From an uncultured Oscillospiraceae bacterium (GTDB lineage Bacteria; Bacillota; Clostridia; Oscillospirales; Oscillospiraceae): a stretch of 64,000 bases of DNA. Position 1 is the stretch's first letter; the number at the start of each line of letters is the position of its first letter. Below are positions 41,771-50,738 of the stretch, piece after piece. The DNA is taken from positions 1-64,000 of the forward strand of contig CANQRM010000017.1 of assembly GCA_947626265.1 (NCBI GenBank). The letters run 5' to 3'. A program made the position numbers and the translations under genes. Below the pieces are notes generated by a model. The model did not search any database. It was not told the origin of the DNA and worked only from the letters and a program-made list of their open reading frames with translations.

Positions 41771-43723
41771 TTACATAACACCGCAGATGGCGCCCTCCGC
41801 GCAGCAGGTGGCGGGGTCGCGATAGTTGTCGAACAGGCGGGACTCGTCCTGCTGCAGCTGGGTAAGCCCCAGCGGCTCGTCGCCGTAGCGGCCCAGGATC
41901 AGGTCGTGGATGAAGTACAGGCGGGACCCGGCGCCGGTGACGAACACGGCGTCCACCTCGTCCTCGCCGCTGCCTCTGAGCACCTCGTGCATAGCCGCGC
42001 ACAGATCGTTTATGTAGCGGCGGCAGATCTCGTTTTCAAAGACCTCCCGGGTGATCCTGTAGTCGGCGTACTTGTTGAGGGGTTTTTCCTCCTCGTCGGG
42101 GTCGCCGCAGGCGGAGCTTATGGTGCCCAGCTTGGCGATGGGCTTGCCGGCGCGCAGGTTTTCGTTGTTGCTCTCCTTGAGCTTGCGGAAGAGGGTCTTG
42201 CCGGTGCCGTGCTCCCAGGCCTCCTCGGCGTACTTCGGTATCAGACACTGGTGGGCGATAAGGTAGTCGAAGATGGCCCGGTCCACCTCCCGGCCGCCCA
42301 GCATATACTGCACGTTCCCCCGGGGCCACATGGCCAGCACCTGGGTGCTCTTGCCGGCGCTGTGCATCTCCTGCTTGATGACCTCGATGTCCGTCGTGCT
42401 GCCGCCCACATCCACGAACATGATGGTGAGCGCGGACTTGCCGTGGCTGATATCCATGAGCCGCTGCATGTTGCTCATGTTCGCGTCCACGGTCAGGTGC
42501 ATGACGCACTCGGCCTCGTTGCGGGAGGTGTCGATGAAGTTATACTTGCCGTCGTGGACAAAGCCGGCCCGTTTGGCAAGCTCCGCCATGCGCTTGCGGT
42601 GGGTGCTGCCGGCGCGGACGGGCGTGGAGATATGCACGGTGGCGCACATGTCCTTCTGCACCTCGTTGGGAAGGCTTGCCAGGATATCCCCCTGGTAGAG
42701 CTCGTAGAGATGCTTCATGAACAGGCCGATGAGCTCCTCTGCCTCCCTCTGCCCGGCGCTGCCGGCCGGCGCGTCGTAAAAGACGGGCTTGAAGTTGGTC
42801 CGGGCGGCGGCGGGCTCCAGCGGGTCGTTGGCCAGCTCCTCGGCGTGGCTGCCGATGATGACGTCCCCGGGCTCGGACTGCACGTTGCTGTGGTCGGGGT
42901 TGTCCCGTTTGAACACCAGCATGGTGGGGCAGCGGACGATGTTGTTGTCCTTGTTGTGCTGCTCGTCCAGCTGCCAGCCGTCCTCCCCGCTCCACTTGTA
43001 CAGCCGCCAGGCCATCACGGAGTTGGTGCTGCCGAAGTCGATGCCGGTGTGCAGCCAGTAGGTGCGCTCGGGCCGGGTCGGCACCGCCGCGGCCGGGGTG
43101 TCCTCGTCCTCGATGACGGTGGCGACGCCGTCATTCTTGCGGTTTTTGAAGCCCTGCTTGGCCTCGTCCTTGACGTCGGAGAACTTCACGTCTTTCGTGA
43201 CCCCCGACATCACGCTCTTCATCTCCTCCACGGTCATGTCCTCCAGGGACCCGCCCGCCTTGAACACGCGGGTCAGCAGATTCATGAAGACGATGCCGGA
43301 ATAGTAGGTGATGCTGTAGCCCATCAGGCCGTTCACGGCCGCCGCGCCCAGAGAACCGATGCCGGGGAAGAAGCTCAGCACCGTGCCCGCGATGAGCTCG
43401 GAGGCGATGCCGGCGCCCAGCTCGGTGATGAGGACAGAGCCCAGGGATTTGAGCACGTTTTTCCTGATGCTGATCTTCAGCTTAGTGCAGATGCGGTAAT
43501 ACATCGACCAGATGAAGCCGTTCACGATGCCCAGGGCGATGGCGCTGCCCGCGCCGGGGATGGCGCCCGCCGCCATCATGGACGCGGCTGCACCGGCCGC
43601 GTGGGTCTTGACCAGGGACATCATCTCCTCCCCCGTGACGGAGATGCCCCTCTTGGCGGCCGCCGCTACGACGGCGTCCACGGTGCCTCGGAGTGCGCCC
43701 GCATTTTTCGGATTCTTAGCCAT
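41771..43723 (-). CDS. Hsp70-like ATPase fused to an N-terminal hydrophobic domain
   Basis: 650 residues. About 1-180 is Gly/Ala-rich and hydrophobic, with several possible membrane-inserting helices (AAGAIPGAGSAIALGI; FFPGIGSLGAAAVNGLMGY), resembling DUF697-type membrane domains. A linker leads to an Hsp70/actin ATPase (about 222-650): phosphate-1 TGIDFGSTNSVMAW, phosphate-2 FVDVGGSTTDIEV, adenosine motif FVTGAGSRL. The usual substrate-binding C-terminal domain of DnaK is absent. It is therefore not a housekeeping chaperone; it may be a membrane-tethered nucleotide-dependent switch. ATG 43723 has AAGGAGAG. Its neighbours are the HerA-like ATPase and the acidic proteins. Confidence 0.82.
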   Translation of the reverse strand: MAKNPKNAGALRGTVDAVVAAAAKRGISVTGEEMMSLVKTHAAGAAASMMAAGAIPGAGSAIALGIVNGFIWSMYYRICTKLKISIRKNVLKSLGSVLITELGAGIASELIAGTVLSFFPGIGSLGAAAVNGLMGYSITYYSGIVFMNLLTRVFKAGGSLEDMTVEEMKSVMSGVTKDVKFSDVKDEAKQGFKNRKNDGVATVIEDEDTPAAAVPTRPERTYWLHTGIDFGSTNSVMAWRLYKWSGEDGWQLDEQHNKDNNIVRCPTMLVFKRDNPDHSNVQSEPGDVIIGSHAEELANDPLEPAAARTNFKPVFYDAPAGSAGQREAEELIGLFMKHLYELYQGDILASLPNEVQKDMCATVHISTPVRAGSTHRKRMAELAKRAGFVHDGKYNFIDTSRNEAECVMHLTVDANMSNMQRLMDISHGKSALTIMFVDVGGSTTDIEVIKQEMHSAGKSTQVLAMWPRGNVQYMLGGREVDRAIFDYLIAHQCLIPKYAEEAWEHGTGKTLFRKLKESNNENLRAGKPIAKLGTISSACGDPDEEEKPLNKYADYRITREVFENEICRRYINDLCAAMHEVLRGSGEDEVDAVFVTGAGSRLYFIHDLILGRYGDEPLGLTQLQQDESRLFDNYRDPATCCAEGAICGVM

Positions 43724-43750
43724 TGTTTCTCTCTCCTTCTGGTCTTTTAT

Positions 43751-44107
43751 TTATTTCTTTGACGCCGCGCTCTTAGCCTTCTTTTCCATTTCCCTGGCCT
43801 GCTCTTTGGCGACCTCTCTGGCATAGTTATTTTTGGCGTTCTCATAGGCGATCTTGTTGCCGTTTTTGACGGCCGCCTCCATCTCGTGCTTGTAGTAATC
43901 CGAGGAATAGCCCAGCCGCTCTCCCTCGTCCATCTCCCGCTGCTCGGCCTCCAGCTCCGGGGTCCCGGGTGCCTCGGCCCCGGCGTCCATCTCCTGCTGC
44001 TCCAGCGCGGTCTGGTCGGTCTCCGCGGCCTCCAGCGCGGCGGCGTTCAGTTCGCCGGAGAGGTTTTCCCTGTCCTCCATGGGAGGCATCTCATAGTTGT
44101 TGAACAT
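43751..44107 (-). CDS. Acidic 118-aa protein with TPEL-EQREMDE motif
   Basis: Strongly charged and Glu/Ala-rich; about 1-60 looks disordered and about 60-118 helical, ending in a Lys-rich tail (EMEKKAKSAASKK). GTPELEAEQREMDEGERLG is shared with the next protein upstream in the operon. RBS AAAGGAG before ATG 44107. No known domain. It could be a scaffold or client of the Hsp70-like protein whose gene follows after 27 bases. Confidence 0.7.
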   Translation of the reverse strand: MFNNYEMPPMEDRENLSGELNAAALEAAETDQTALEQQEMDAGAEAPGTPELEAEQREMDEGERLGYSSDYYKHEMEAAVKNGNKIAYENAKNNYAREVAKEQAREMEKKAKSAASKK

Positions 44108-44144
44108 TGCGGTCTCCTTTCGTACGATCGGGCGCTGAAAGTAT

Positions 44145-44672
44145 TCACAGGCCCGCCAGGTCCCTGTCTATGCGGTCGATGAGCGCCTGGGCCCGGGCCT
44201 CCTTGGCCTGGACCGTCTTATCGTGCAGCTCGTCCACCATCGCGTACGCCTTCTCCAGGTCCTTCTCCGACCAGAGCAGCGACTCCTGTTCCGAGGGCAG
44301 CATGGCGCGCACGCCGTCCTCCCGCATCTCGCACCGGAGCGCCTCGTCCTCCATGCCGGGGTTGCGGTGGATGAAGTTCTCATACATGACGTCGGCGTCG
44401 TGCAGCGACTGGTCCGCCAGCTCGAAAAACTGCGCGGCCAGCTTTTCGCCGCCGGTCTCCTTCGCCCCCAGCATTTCCTCCTGCTCGGCGGCCTCCGCGG
44501 GGGTCTCCCCCGCCGGGGCCTCGTCCATCTCCCGCTGCTCCTCCGTGAGCTCAGGGGTCCCGGTGGTCTCCATGGCGGCGTCCATCTCCCGCTGTTCGGG
44601 GGTATCGGGGACCTCGTGCTGCTCGGGCGGGGTCTCCGCAGCCTCCATAGCCTCCTGGAATATCTCAGACAT
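44145..44672 (-). CDS. Acidic 175-aa protein with repeated EQREMD motif
   Basis: Two EQREMD motifs (TPEQREMDAAMETTGTPEL and TEEQREMDEAPAG), then a helical second half (about 80-175) rich in Glu, Asp and Ala. No signal peptide or known fold. It starts within the last 8 bases of the upstream gene and is probably translated by coupling. The shared motif links it to the 118-aa protein. Function unknown. Confidence 0.7.
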   Translation of the reverse strand: MSEIFQEAMEAAETPPEQHEVPDTPEQREMDAAMETTGTPELTEEQREMDEAPAGETPAEAAEQEEMLGAKETGGEKLAAQFFELADQSLHDADVMYENFIHRNPGMEDEALRCEMREDGVRAMLPSEQESLLWSEKDLEKAYAMVDELHDKTVQAKEARAQALIDRIDRDLAGL

Positions 44673-45096
44673 GGCGTACCTCCTTCATAGCTTCCCGCAG
44701 CCAAGGCCGGAGGGCCGCCGGCGCGGCCGCGAGCCAAGCGTCCGCGGCGCCCTCCGTGCCGCCCCCGGCAAGATAGTCCGTCAGCGGACCGTTCAGATAG
44801 GCGTCCTCCCGCCTGCGGTGGGCGGGGTCCAGGATGTCCCCGCCGGAGCCCAAAAGCGCCGGCCGCAGTTCCTCCCTGCCCACCACTGTCATTGTGTCCG
44901 CGTCCCAGACGACCCGCAGCGCGGGGGACCAGACCTTTACCTCGCCGCCCCGGCTGTCCAGCCGGTAGTACCAGCACGCCACGGCGCGCTCCCCGCCCCC
45001 GCAGGGCAGCGGGAGCGTGGCCTGCAGCTCCAGGGGGATATGGTCCATCGCCTGGTCGCAGCCGAGCAGCTGTTCCATGAATTCCTCGCCGTTCAT
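44665..45096 (-). CDS. Hypothetical 143-aa protein
   Basis: Begins MNGEEFMEQLLGCDQAMDHI. The middle is a probable beta-sheet (ACWYYRLDSRGGEVKVWSP) and the C terminus is helical and Ala-rich. No known domain. It overlaps the peptidase-like gene upstream (ATGA) and the acidic protein gene downstream (8 bases), which supports it as a real member of the operon. Confidence 0.65.
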   Translation of the reverse strand: MNGEEFMEQLLGCDQAMDHIPLELQATLPLPCGGGERAVACWYYRLDSRGGEVKVWSPALRVVWDADTMTVVGREELRPALLGSGGDILDPAHRRREDAYLNGPLTDYLAGGGTEGAADAWLAAAPAALRPWLREAMKEVRHV

Positions 45097-45839
45097 GCCT
45101 CCTGCTCCTTTCTGATGGTCGTTATATCGCCCCGGTAGGCCTTCGCAAAGACCTCCATGGGGTAGACGGCGCCCCGTCCCCCCTCATAGCCGGGGTCGTT
45201 GAGGATAACGAGCTGCCCCTGCTCCGTGTCCTCCACCCGCAGCACCTGCACGCAGTGGTCGGGCTTGCAGCGCTTATCGCACTCCGGGAAGAGCAGGAGC
45301 GTGCTGTCGATATTGGCCAGGACCTTGACGGAGGGGTCGTTGGCGATCGTCAGTTCGGCCGGGTCCACCCCCCGGCGGCGCTCCACCTCCGCGCCCATGG
45401 TCTCGGCGACCTTTCCCACGTCCCGGGGCAGGGTGCCGTTGGTATCGTACCAGCCCTTCTCCCGGGCCAGATCGATGAGCTCTTGCTCGGAATAGCCGCC
45501 GTGCTCCAGCTGGTTGATGGCCATGGTCTGGGACGCGACGGCGCAGGACATGGGCTCCTTCTGCTCTATCCAGGTGTCCAGCTCGTTGGCAAGCTCCTGC
45601 ATCTCCGGGTCGAACTCCGCGGCCTCGGGGTTTATCTCCTCCACGTGCCCGGGGACATAGAGGCCGGACTCTGCGAACCCGCCCCGGGTGACGCTGTATG
45701 CCTCCATCCCCTCCCCGGCGGTCTCATCGTAGCGCTCAAATTCGCTCATCTCCAGCGCCTGCTCAGGGTCGGCCGGGCCGGGTATCTCATTGGGCGTCTC
45801 AAACGGTTTGAATATCTCGGGGACCGTCTCCTCCAGCAT
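45093..45839 (-). CDS. C39-like cysteine peptidase, cytoplasmic
   Basis: 248 residues. A Pro/Glu-rich N-terminal region (about 1-85) is followed by a papain-like C39-type core: Cys in EPMSCAVASQTMAINQ, His in KPDHCVQVLRVE, and Asn/Asp in VILNDPG. No signal peptide, so it acts inside the cell. C39-type enzymes cut after double glycine in leader peptides; two such leaders occur in this window (38616-38840 and 57629-57865), but a substrate inside the operon is equally possible. ATG 45839 has GGAGGGAGAAAG upstream and the next gene overlaps by 4 bases. Confidence 0.75.
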   Translation of the reverse strand: MLEETVPEIFKPFETPNEIPGPADPEQALEMSEFERYDETAGEGMEAYSVTRGGFAESGLYVPGHVEEINPEAAEFDPEMQELANELDTWIEQKEPMSCAVASQTMAINQLEHGGYSEQELIDLAREKGWYDTNGTLPRDVGKVAETMGAEVERRRGVDPAELTIANDPSVKVLANIDSTLLLFPECDKRCKPDHCVQVLRVEDTEQGQLVILNDPGYEGGRGAVYPMEVFAKAYRGDITTIRKEQEA

Positions 45840-45882
45840 ATCTTTCTCCCTCCATTCTCTCGTATGTCGGGTCGGGGCCCGG

Positions 45883-46972
45883 CTACACGCATATCCAGCA
45901 TACTTCCTCCGCCTCGGTGAGAAGGGGCGGGGAAAAGCTTCGCAGCATATGGGCCACGGCGCTCTCCGGCACGCTGTCGTCCCGGGACAGGTTCCGGCGG
46001 CGGCGCTCCTCCCAGCCGGTCTCCAGGTACTCTATCCGCACCGCCGCGCCGTAACGGTGGAAGAGGTCCGTCCACCGGCCCCGGTTTGCCGGGGACAGGT
46101 TGGTGGCGTTGAAGACAAAGGGCCGCTTTTCCCGCAGCAGCGCCCGGGCCTGCTCCCGGGCCGCCCGGACCACCGCGCCGCCCCCGTCGTCTGGGGCCGC
46201 GCCCAGCTCTTTGCGCACCGCGTCCAGGGACACCATGGGCAGTCCGCCGTACCGGGCGGCGATGCAGGTGTCCTTGCCCGTGCCGGGCAGGCCGCTCACC
46301 ATGACCACCGTGCCCCAGGCGGCGGCGTAGACCCTCTGACCGGGTATCGCCGCCCGGCCAGTCATATCCGCCCAGCGGCCGGCGGCGTCGGGATAGGGAA
46401 ACGGCCCCCGCAGGCAGCCTGCCTCCTCCGCAAGGGCCCGGAAGAGGGCTATGTCCTCCAGCCGGGCCGCCCGGTCGGGACAGATACGGCCCCGGATATC
46501 CGCCTCGGCCAGCACCGCCAGCTTCTCCAGCGTGAAGGCCGCCGTCAGCTCCCCCGCGGACGCCATCTGCCGCAGGGCCCGGGCCGGGTCGTCCCGCTCG
46601 AAGATGTGCATGGGCCGCATGTGCCACCGGACCAGCAGGCACACCGCCTCCCGCAGGCGCATTTTCTCCGGCGTGCCGCCGAGGCCCAGCCCGGTCATCA
46701 GCTTCTCCCGGGCCATCTTCGCGCCCGCGGCGCTGTGGCCGGGAGCGGTCCAGCGCCCCTCCTCCAGTTGGGTGCACCGGGCCTTGCCCAGGTCGTGGAG
46801 GGCCGCCGCGGCCAGGAGCATCTGCCTGTCGTCTTCGCTCAGGGCCAGGAACGAGGGCTGCTCCGCCATGCGCTCCAGCACCAGGCGGGTGTGGGTCAGC
46901 GCGTCCCCCTCTCCGTGCCAGACCGGGTCCTGCTGCACGCCGGCAAGGTCCGCCAGGGCAGGCTCCAGCGCC

Positions 46973-46986
<14 letters not shown>
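45883..46986 (-). CDS. HD-Pnk-like RNA end-healing enzyme (HD phosphoesterase plus polynucleotide kinase)
   Basis: 367 residues from ATG 46986 (GGCGGTGA 5 bases upstream); a TTG at 47001 is an alternative. About 1-190 is an HD domain: LTHTRLVLERM, AAALHDLGKARC (HD at 64-65), APGHSAAGA. About 225-367 is a P-loop kinase: MVSGLPGTGKDTCI (Walker A), SLDAVRKELG, FVFNATNLSPANRGRW (the D/N-ATN type block of polynucleotide kinases), and an Arg-rich lid EERRRRNLSRDD. This order matches the HD-Pnk enzyme described from Runella slithyformis, which removes 2',3'-cyclic phosphate and phosphorylates 5'-OH ends. It overlaps the RNA ligase gene by 14 bases, so the pair would heal and seal broken RNA. Confidence 0.82.
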
Positions 46987-47782
<796 letters not shown>

Positions 47783-47784
47783 GG

Positions 47785-48486
47785 CTACGCCTCCCCGCCT
47801 GTGGCGGCTGTCACGATGAGATGGCCCGGCACGCCGCCGAAATGGAGCCGCCGGCACCCGGCGTTGGCAAACAGCTCCGTCAGCACCGGCTTGGTGAGCA
47901 GGTGGATGTGCTCCGGGTTATCGTCCTCCCTGCTGGGGACTGTCACGGCCACATACCGCCGGGCGATGCGCACCGCCGCCGTCACGGCGGCCTGCACGTC
48001 CGGGATGTGCTCCAGCACCTCCAGCATGGTGACCACGTCCGCGCTCTTGGCCGGCAGGGGGCAGGCGCAGATGTCCGCCCGCAAGGCCGTGAGACAGTCC
48101 ACGCCGCCCCGGCGGACGTCCTCCAGAAAATCCACCCGGTAATCCAGCAGGTCCAGGCTCGTCACCGACACGCCGGGAAAAGCGTCCAGAAAGGGAAATA
48201 AAAACACGCCCCGGCCGCTGCCCACGTCCAAAAGGCTCTCCGGCTGCACGCCCCGGAGAAAGCCCAGTATCTGCCTTACCCGGGGCATATCCTCATGCCC
48301 CCGCTTGAAGCGGTAGAGCTTCACGCCCCAGGCCCGCCCTAAATCCAGCAGGGCCGCGAGGTCCTCCTCCGTCAGCGCCGCCAGGGGCTTTTCCCCCAGG
48401 GGCATGGGCAGCGGCAGGCCCTCACGGGCGGCATGGCCCCGCACCGCCGCCGCGGCCAGGCGCTCATACATCCCGCCGCGGGTCAC
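47785..48486 (-). CDS. Class I SAM-dependent methyltransferase, possibly RNA-repair-associated
   Basis: 233 residues from GTG 48486 (GGAGGAGG 6 bases upstream). SAM-binding LLDVGSGRGVFLFPF, ADICACPLPAKSADVV, and a TMLEVLEHIPDV block. The ExxEH arrangement equals the metal-binding set of Hen1, the RNA 3'-terminal 2'-O-methyltransferase of bacterial Pnkp/Hen1 systems, but it is also common in ordinary Methyltransf_11 enzymes, so the sequence does not decide. A later His pair (NPEHIHLLTKP) is present. Translation is coupled (GTGA) to the Sel1 gene upstream, and the RNA ligase gene follows after 2 bases. Confidence 0.75.
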   Translation of the reverse strand: MTRGGMYERLAAAAVRGHAAREGLPLPMPLGEKPLAALTEEDLAALLDLGRAWGVKLYRFKRGHEDMPRVRQILGFLRGVQPESLLDVGSGRGVFLFPFLDAFPGVSVTSLDLLDYRVDFLEDVRRGGVDCLTALRADICACPLPAKSADVVTMLEVLEHIPDVQAAVTAAVRIARRYVAVTVPSREDDNPEHIHLLTKPVLTELFANAGCRRLHFGGVPGHLIVTAATGGEA

Positions 48487-49610
48487 CAGTCCTCCTCCGC
48501 CGCGGCCGGATAGGTGACGTTCGTCACCTGGGCGGGGGCCTCCCCCTGATCCCAGCCGTCCACGGTGTAGCGCAGCAGCACCTTCACGTCCCCGCCGGTG
48601 AGACAGCCGATCTCGATGGAGTACTCCTTCTCCCCGGTCTCAATGAACAGGGCCTCGTGCTCCGTGAGCTTCAGGTGGTCCAAAAGCTTCGGCACATCCA
48701 CGCCGCAGTATTTCAGCGGGTCTTTCCTGTCGGCCTTCAGGTCCCGAAAGCCCGGCGCGGGCCGCAGGACCCGGGCCCGGCGGCGCTCGCTCATCCAGCC
48801 GAATTCCGACCCCTCGTATTGCACCTGCCCGCCTGTCTCCTGAATGCCCCAGATGGGGACGACCTGGTCAGGCTGGGCAAAGGTGATGGCCCCGTCCTTT
48901 GGCAGCGCCCGCAGGTTCACCACCACCGCCGACGCCCAGCCGCACCGGAACGCGCTCACCGGCGCGCAGGAGACGTTCTTGCGCAGGTTGGGGAAGGGGT
49001 ATTTGAAATAATCCCCGCCCAGCCGGTAACGGCCCTCGGCCAGCCGCCAGCCCAGGCGGGAAAGCTGCTCCTCCGTGCCGTTCATGATTGCCTCGTATAC
49101 CGGCTGTGCCTCCTCTTTCTCCTCGATAAGGGAGCAGAAGCCCTCCAGGAGCCCGTCGTATTTTTCGTCCGGCATATGTTCGCCGCTGTCCGCGCCGAAC
49201 AGGTCATGCAGCGCCTTCTGCGCCTGGGCAACGCCCGCGGCGGCGGCCTTTTCCAGCCACCGGCGGGCCTCGGCCTCATCCTTGGGGCAGCCTCTGCCGC
49301 TGTAGAGCATCACGCCCACGTTGCTCATGGCGTCGGGAAAGCCCGCCTCGGCGGCCTTCAGAAACCAGGCGTATGCCTCTTTCATATTGGGGATGAGCTT
49401 GTCCTGGCCCCATGGCATGAGGGACGGCAGCTCCAGGGCCTGGTAGTTTTTATAGAGATACAGGTTGCCGATGGCGAACATCCCCACGGCGCTGCCGGCG
49501 TCCGCCGCCTTTTTGTAGGCATTGAAGGCCTCGTCCAGCTTCCCGGCATTTTCAAAGGCCAGGCCCTTTTTCAGCAGGGCCCCTTCGTTTGCAAACAGCT
49601 TTTTAAACAT
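48483..49610 (-). CDS. Sel1-repeat protein with C-terminal unknown domain
   Basis: 375 residues. About 1-140 holds three to four Sel1-like repeats (EAFNAYKKAADAGSAVGMFAIGN, AYAWFLKAAEAGFPDAMSN, EARRWLEKAAAAGVAQAQ), a protein-interaction scaffold. About 150-375 is unrecognised and contains MSERRRARVLRP and a beta-rich end (EKEYSIEIGCLTGGDVKVLL). No signal peptide, so it differs from the giant secreted Sel1 lipoprotein at 57942-63206. GGAGGGGAAGG precedes ATG 49610, inside the end of the preceding gene (8-base overlap). Confidence 0.8.
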   Translation of the reverse strand: MFKKLFANEGALLKKGLAFENAGKLDEAFNAYKKAADAGSAVGMFAIGNLYLYKNYQALELPSLMPWGQDKLIPNMKEAYAWFLKAAEAGFPDAMSNVGVMLYSGRGCPKDEAEARRWLEKAAAAGVAQAQKALHDLFGADSGEHMPDEKYDGLLEGFCSLIEEKEEAQPVYEAIMNGTEEQLSRLGWRLAEGRYRLGGDYFKYPFPNLRKNVSCAPVSAFRCGWASAVVVNLRALPKDGAITFAQPDQVVPIWGIQETGGQVQYEGSEFGWMSERRRARVLRPAPGFRDLKADRKDPLKYCGVDVPKLLDHLKLTEHEALFIETGEKEYSIEIGCLTGGDVKVLLRYTVDGWDQGEAPAQVTNVTYPAAAEEDW

Positions 49611-50721
49611 CGGCCTTCCCCTCCGGGCGGTAGATCATGGCGATATACTTGCTCTCCCATACCGGGTCCCGCTCATCGTACTCGTCGATCCGGCAGTCGT
49701 GCCACAGGTCCTCCGCCACCTCTTCGATGACCTCCCGCAGCTCCAGAGCGTCCAGGTATTTTTCCGGGATGGCGCCATAGCCCAGGGAGGCCCCCAGAAT
49801 GTTGCCCGCGATGGAGCCGGTGGAGTCGCTGTCCCCGTCGTGGTTCACCGCGGCGGCGACGCCCTTTTCAAAATCATCAGCATACTTCAGTGCGCAGTAT
49901 ACCGCGATGGCCAGGGCCTCGTCCCCCACCCAGCCCTCGCCCAGCTTCCGGATGGCGGAAAGGTCGTCCCCGCTCTCCCGGGCCAGGCGGACCGCCCTGT
50001 CCATCAGCGAGAGCAGATCGTCCATATGCTTCGCCTTCGGGAACACGGCCGGCAGGGCGGCTATGGCGTCCTGGACCGCCGCCGATACCGTGTCGCCGTT
50101 CCCGGCGACGCGGGAGACGATGTGGGCCAGCATGGCCGCGGGCAGATATCCCAGTTCATGGCCGTGGGTCAGTACCGCGGCCTTCGCCCCGATGAGGTCT
50201 ATCTCCTCCTGGGTATAGGGCTTGTCGTTGAAGTAGAGGCCGATGGGAGCCGCGCGCATGACGCCGCCGCAGCCCCTGCTGTGGTTCAGGGGCCGCTCCA
50301 TGGTCCCGTCCCCGCCCGCCGCGAGAGCGGACAGGCAGGTATTCCCCGGCGCCCGGCGGCTGAACAGTTCCGGCACGTTCACCAGCCAGGAATAGTGAAA
50401 TTCCTCCGGCAGGGGATATCTCTCCGTCTGGGTCCGGTACCAGTCCTGATAGCTGGACCCGATGTACCCCTCATAGGGGCCCATGATGCCCCGGGTCATC
50501 CCCCGGGTGGTGCCCAAAAGCAGGCCCGTGGCGGTGAACAGGGTCATCTGGGTGTCGTCGGATATCTCCGCGGCGCCGTGACGGAGCTCATACTCGGTTA
50601 TCCCGTTTTTGCCGTATTTATGGAAGATGGAGGCGGCGGACATGAACTCCACCGGATAGCCCAGGGCGTCCCCCACCGCGCCGCCCACGAGGCAGCCTTT
50701 AAACTTGTTCAGGTCCCGCAT
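49603..50721 (-). CDS. ADP-ribosylglycohydrolase (DraG-like)
   Basis: 372 residues. The two-magnesium active site of the DraG/ARH family is complete: GGAVGDALGYPVEF, SDDTQMTLFTATGLL, NHSRGCGGVMRAAPIG, and NHDGDSDSTGSIAGNILGA near the C terminus. It removes ADP-ribose from proteins, nucleic acids or small molecules. Within an operon carrying RNA repair genes, it may reverse ADP-ribosylation of RNA ends or proteins, since RNA kinases and ligases are linked to ADP-ribose chemistry; this is inference. AAGGAGG precedes ATG 50721. Confidence 0.9.
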   Translation of the reverse strand: MRDLNKFKGCLVGGAVGDALGYPVEFMSAASIFHKYGKNGITEYELRHGAAEISDDTQMTLFTATGLLLGTTRGMTRGIMGPYEGYIGSSYQDWYRTQTERYPLPEEFHYSWLVNVPELFSRRAPGNTCLSALAAGGDGTMERPLNHSRGCGGVMRAAPIGLYFNDKPYTQEEIDLIGAKAAVLTHGHELGYLPAAMLAHIVSRVAGNGDTVSAAVQDAIAALPAVFPKAKHMDDLLSLMDRAVRLARESGDDLSAIRKLGEGWVGDEALAIAVYCALKYADDFEKGVAAAVNHDGDSDSTGSIAGNILGASLGYGAIPEKYLDALELREVIEEVAEDLWHDCRIDEYDERDPVWESKYIAMIYRPEGKADV

Positions 50722-50738
50722 CGGTATCCTCCTTCCGT

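Noticed and set aside
41771-43723. Housekeeping DnaK
   Set aside because: Lacks the substrate-binding domain and has a long hydrophobic N-terminal extension; no grpE or dnaJ gene adjoins it.
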